Shown here: in pieces, positions 12,371 to 13,444 of the stretch
Layout: each line of letters begins with the position of its first letter
Position numbering within the stretch: the first letter of the stretch is position 1
Assembly: GCA_031273185.1 (NCBI GenBank)
Contig: JAISSG010000097.1
Location: 1 to 13,444 of the forward strand
Direction: 5' to 3'
DNA length: 13,444 bases
Source of the DNA: Treponema sp.
GTDB lineage: Bacteria > Spirochaetota > Spirochaetia > Treponematales > Breznakiellaceae
Program-made: the position numbers and the translations under genes
The notes under the pieces: generated by a model
Told to the model about the DNA's origin: nothing
What the model saw: only the letters and a program-made list of their open reading frames with translations
Database searches by the model: none

Positions 12371-13063
12371 ATGAAAATCGTAAAACAGGCGCTGGCGGCG
12401 CTTTCCATCGCAGCAATCATGACGCTGGCTGGATGCGCCTCAAAGCCTAAGGTAATGATCGTGGAACTGGAAAACAAGGGAACCGCTATGAAAGTCAGCG
12501 CCCCGGACTGGATCAAATCCTATACCGAATACGGTATTTCCAGGTTACAGGCACGGTCCGAATTCAGGGACAGGTACTGCATCGTTGGAGAGGAAAGCGG
12601 GGTGAACCGCCAGTTTGTCCTTGCCTGGGCGGACAATTTCAGCGCCCAGCAGAGAATCGGCGCGATGCTGCGAACCACCATTGCCAGCGAATACCACGCG
12701 AGAGTTCAGGGTGCGGCACAGTCGCAGGGCGGGGCCAATTCCTCGGGGGAAAACACAAACTCCGGCTCTTACGAGCAGCAGATCGAGAGCGCGATCAACG
12801 CGATAGTGAACGTAAGCTACAGCGGGGCGCAGCGGGAAGCGGACTGGTGGAGCCTGCGGCGGCGCCACGATCCCGACCAGAAAGACGTGTACACCGACGA
12901 GTACACCGCCTACGTGCTGTACACCATTCCCAAGCAGGAACTTAACAACCAGGTAGCACGGGCCCTGGAAACCGCTGTCTCGAAGGACTCTGCGTTATAC
13001 GACATCACCATCGAGATGGCTCGGTACATCCTGCAAAGCGGCATGGACAACTGGGGTGAATGA
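12371..13063 (+). CDS. Putative LPP20-like lipoprotein
   Basis: A 230-residue lipoprotein. The signal peptide ends in lipobox LAGC (Cys22). The mature part begins SKPKVMIVELENKGTAMKVS, then a PDWIKSY segment and long amphipathic helices rich in Ala, Gln and Arg. A Ser/Gly/Asn-rich loop (SQGGANSSGENTNSGS) interrupts it near residues 117-135. The combination of a PDW start and helical body resembles LPP20-type lipoproteins common in treponemes; I am moderately sure of the family and know no defined function. ATG 12371 is preferred over ATG 12365, because AAGGAG (12356-12361) is 9 nt from the former and only 3 nt from the latter. A near-consensus promoter lies upstream, so the gene is its own well-expressed unit. 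Confidence 0.82.
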   Translation: MKIVKQALAALSIAAIMTLAGCASKPKVMIVELENKGTAMKVSAPDWIKSYTEYGISRLQARSEFRDRYCIVGEESGVNRQFVLAWADNFSAQQRIGAMLRTTIASEYHARVQGAAQSQGGANSSGENTNSGSYEQQIESAINAIVNVSYSGAQREADWWSLRRRHDPDQKDVYTDEYTAYVLYTIPKQELNNQVARALETAVSKDSALYDITIEMARYILQSGMDNWGE

Positions 13064-13099
13064 GGCTTCCCGCCGAAAGCACTAAACCTGGCCCGTAAT

Positions 13100-13444
13100 C
13101 TAATTCTCGTGATAGTGGTTGATCAGACAGCCGTCAAGGAGTATGTGCCGCTCGCTCTCGGTTAGCTCGCCGAGGGCCGCGCTGATTTCAACTGGCCTGT
13201 CGCCCAGCACGTAGCCTTTGACGGTTTCTGCGTTTTCCCGCAGCGCTTTTGCAACGCCCGGAAAAAAGAGGTAACTGCCCATATCAAAGGCCGTCTCGTC
13301 GGCGACGACGAAGGGCAGTATCCCCCAGTTGATGAGGTTCGATCTATAACGCTTGGTGGCGTATTCCTGGGCAAAGTTGGCCGCCGCGCCGAGCACCCGC
13401 TGACAAGACGCCGCCTGTTCGCGGGCGGAGCCGTCGCCGGGCTT
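13100..13444 (-). CDS. Aconitase-family hydratase, C-terminal part (runs off window)
   Basis: The last 114 residues of an aconitase-superfamily hydratase, with the N-terminal part beyond the right edge. The visible start KPGDGSAREQAASCQRVLG, then NFAQEYATKRYRSNLINWG, is the swivelling C-terminal domain of aconitase/hydro-lyase enzymes. The KRYRSNLINWG stretch carries the arginine and serine used for substrate binding. The end is LTESERHILLDGCLINHYHE. The frame stays open to position 13444, so the internal GTG at 13396 is not the true start. Such enzymes carry a 4Fe-4S cluster on the missing N-terminal domain. Whether it acts on citrate, methylcitrate or another acid cannot be told from this piece. 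It converges on the lipoprotein gene with a 36-bp gap. Confidence 0.88.
   Translation of the reverse strand, partial: KPGDGSAREQAASCQRVLGAAANFAQEYATKRYRSNLINWGILPFVVADETAFDMGSYLFFPGVAKALRENAETVKGYVLGDRPVEISAALGELTESERHILLDGCLINHYHEN

Overview
The window looks like chromosomal DNA from a spirochaete, most likely a Treponema-type organism with GC-rich genes. That assignment is inferred. It rests on the gene order moxR, DUF58, unnamed membrane protein, two VWA proteins, TPR lipoprotein, BatD, which matches the Bat locus I know from Borrelia. It also rests on the many lipoproteins with relaxed lipoboxes and on a tail resembling treponemal hybrid histidine kinases. No 16S or other decisive marker is present.

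Layout. Positions 1-545 are an AT-rich, foreign-looking patch: the first codons of a leftward gene, a small unknown ORF, and a 165-bp nested inverted-repeat element that could fold like an integron attC site. A CAU-anticodon tRNA (652-724) follows, 26 bp ahead of moxR. From 751 to 8127 eight rightward genes form one compact operon: moxR, a DUF58 protein, an unnamed membrane protein, batA, batB, batC, batD and an Smr-domain protein. Several junctions are 4-bp ATGA overlaps or gaps below 10 bp. infA faces this operon and shares CTAG stop-codon bases with the Smr gene. Next come a truncated nucleotidyltransferase relic, a glucosaminidase-type lipoprotein (leftward), and two tandem FKBP-type prolyl isomerases (rightward). 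On the opposite strand lie an Hpt-domain protein and what looks like the collapsed remains of a hybrid sensor kinase. A roughly 640-bp stretch without an intact gene holds a 50-codon relic and two operator-like dyads. The window ends with a strongly promoted lipoprotein gene and the C-terminus of an aconitase-family hydratase running off the right edge.

How the genes fit together. MoxR is an AAA+ ATPase expected to remodel the VWA proteins. DUF58, BatA and BatB all keep DxSxS MIDAS motifs. BatC (TPR) and BatD (exported, with a C-terminal SH3-like segment) are likely periplasmic parts of the same envelope complex. The two FKBPs, the glucosaminidase lipoprotein and the 12371-13063 lipoprotein are also envelope proteins.

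The most unusual sequence feature is a ten-copy heptanucleotide array at the batB/batC junction. It contains the batB stop codon, start codons in all three frames and five GGGG tracts in perfect G-quadruplex spacing. The second is the apparent internal deletion of a hybrid kinase that keeps its export signal, the tail of its receiver domain and, after one in-frame stop, its Hpt domain.
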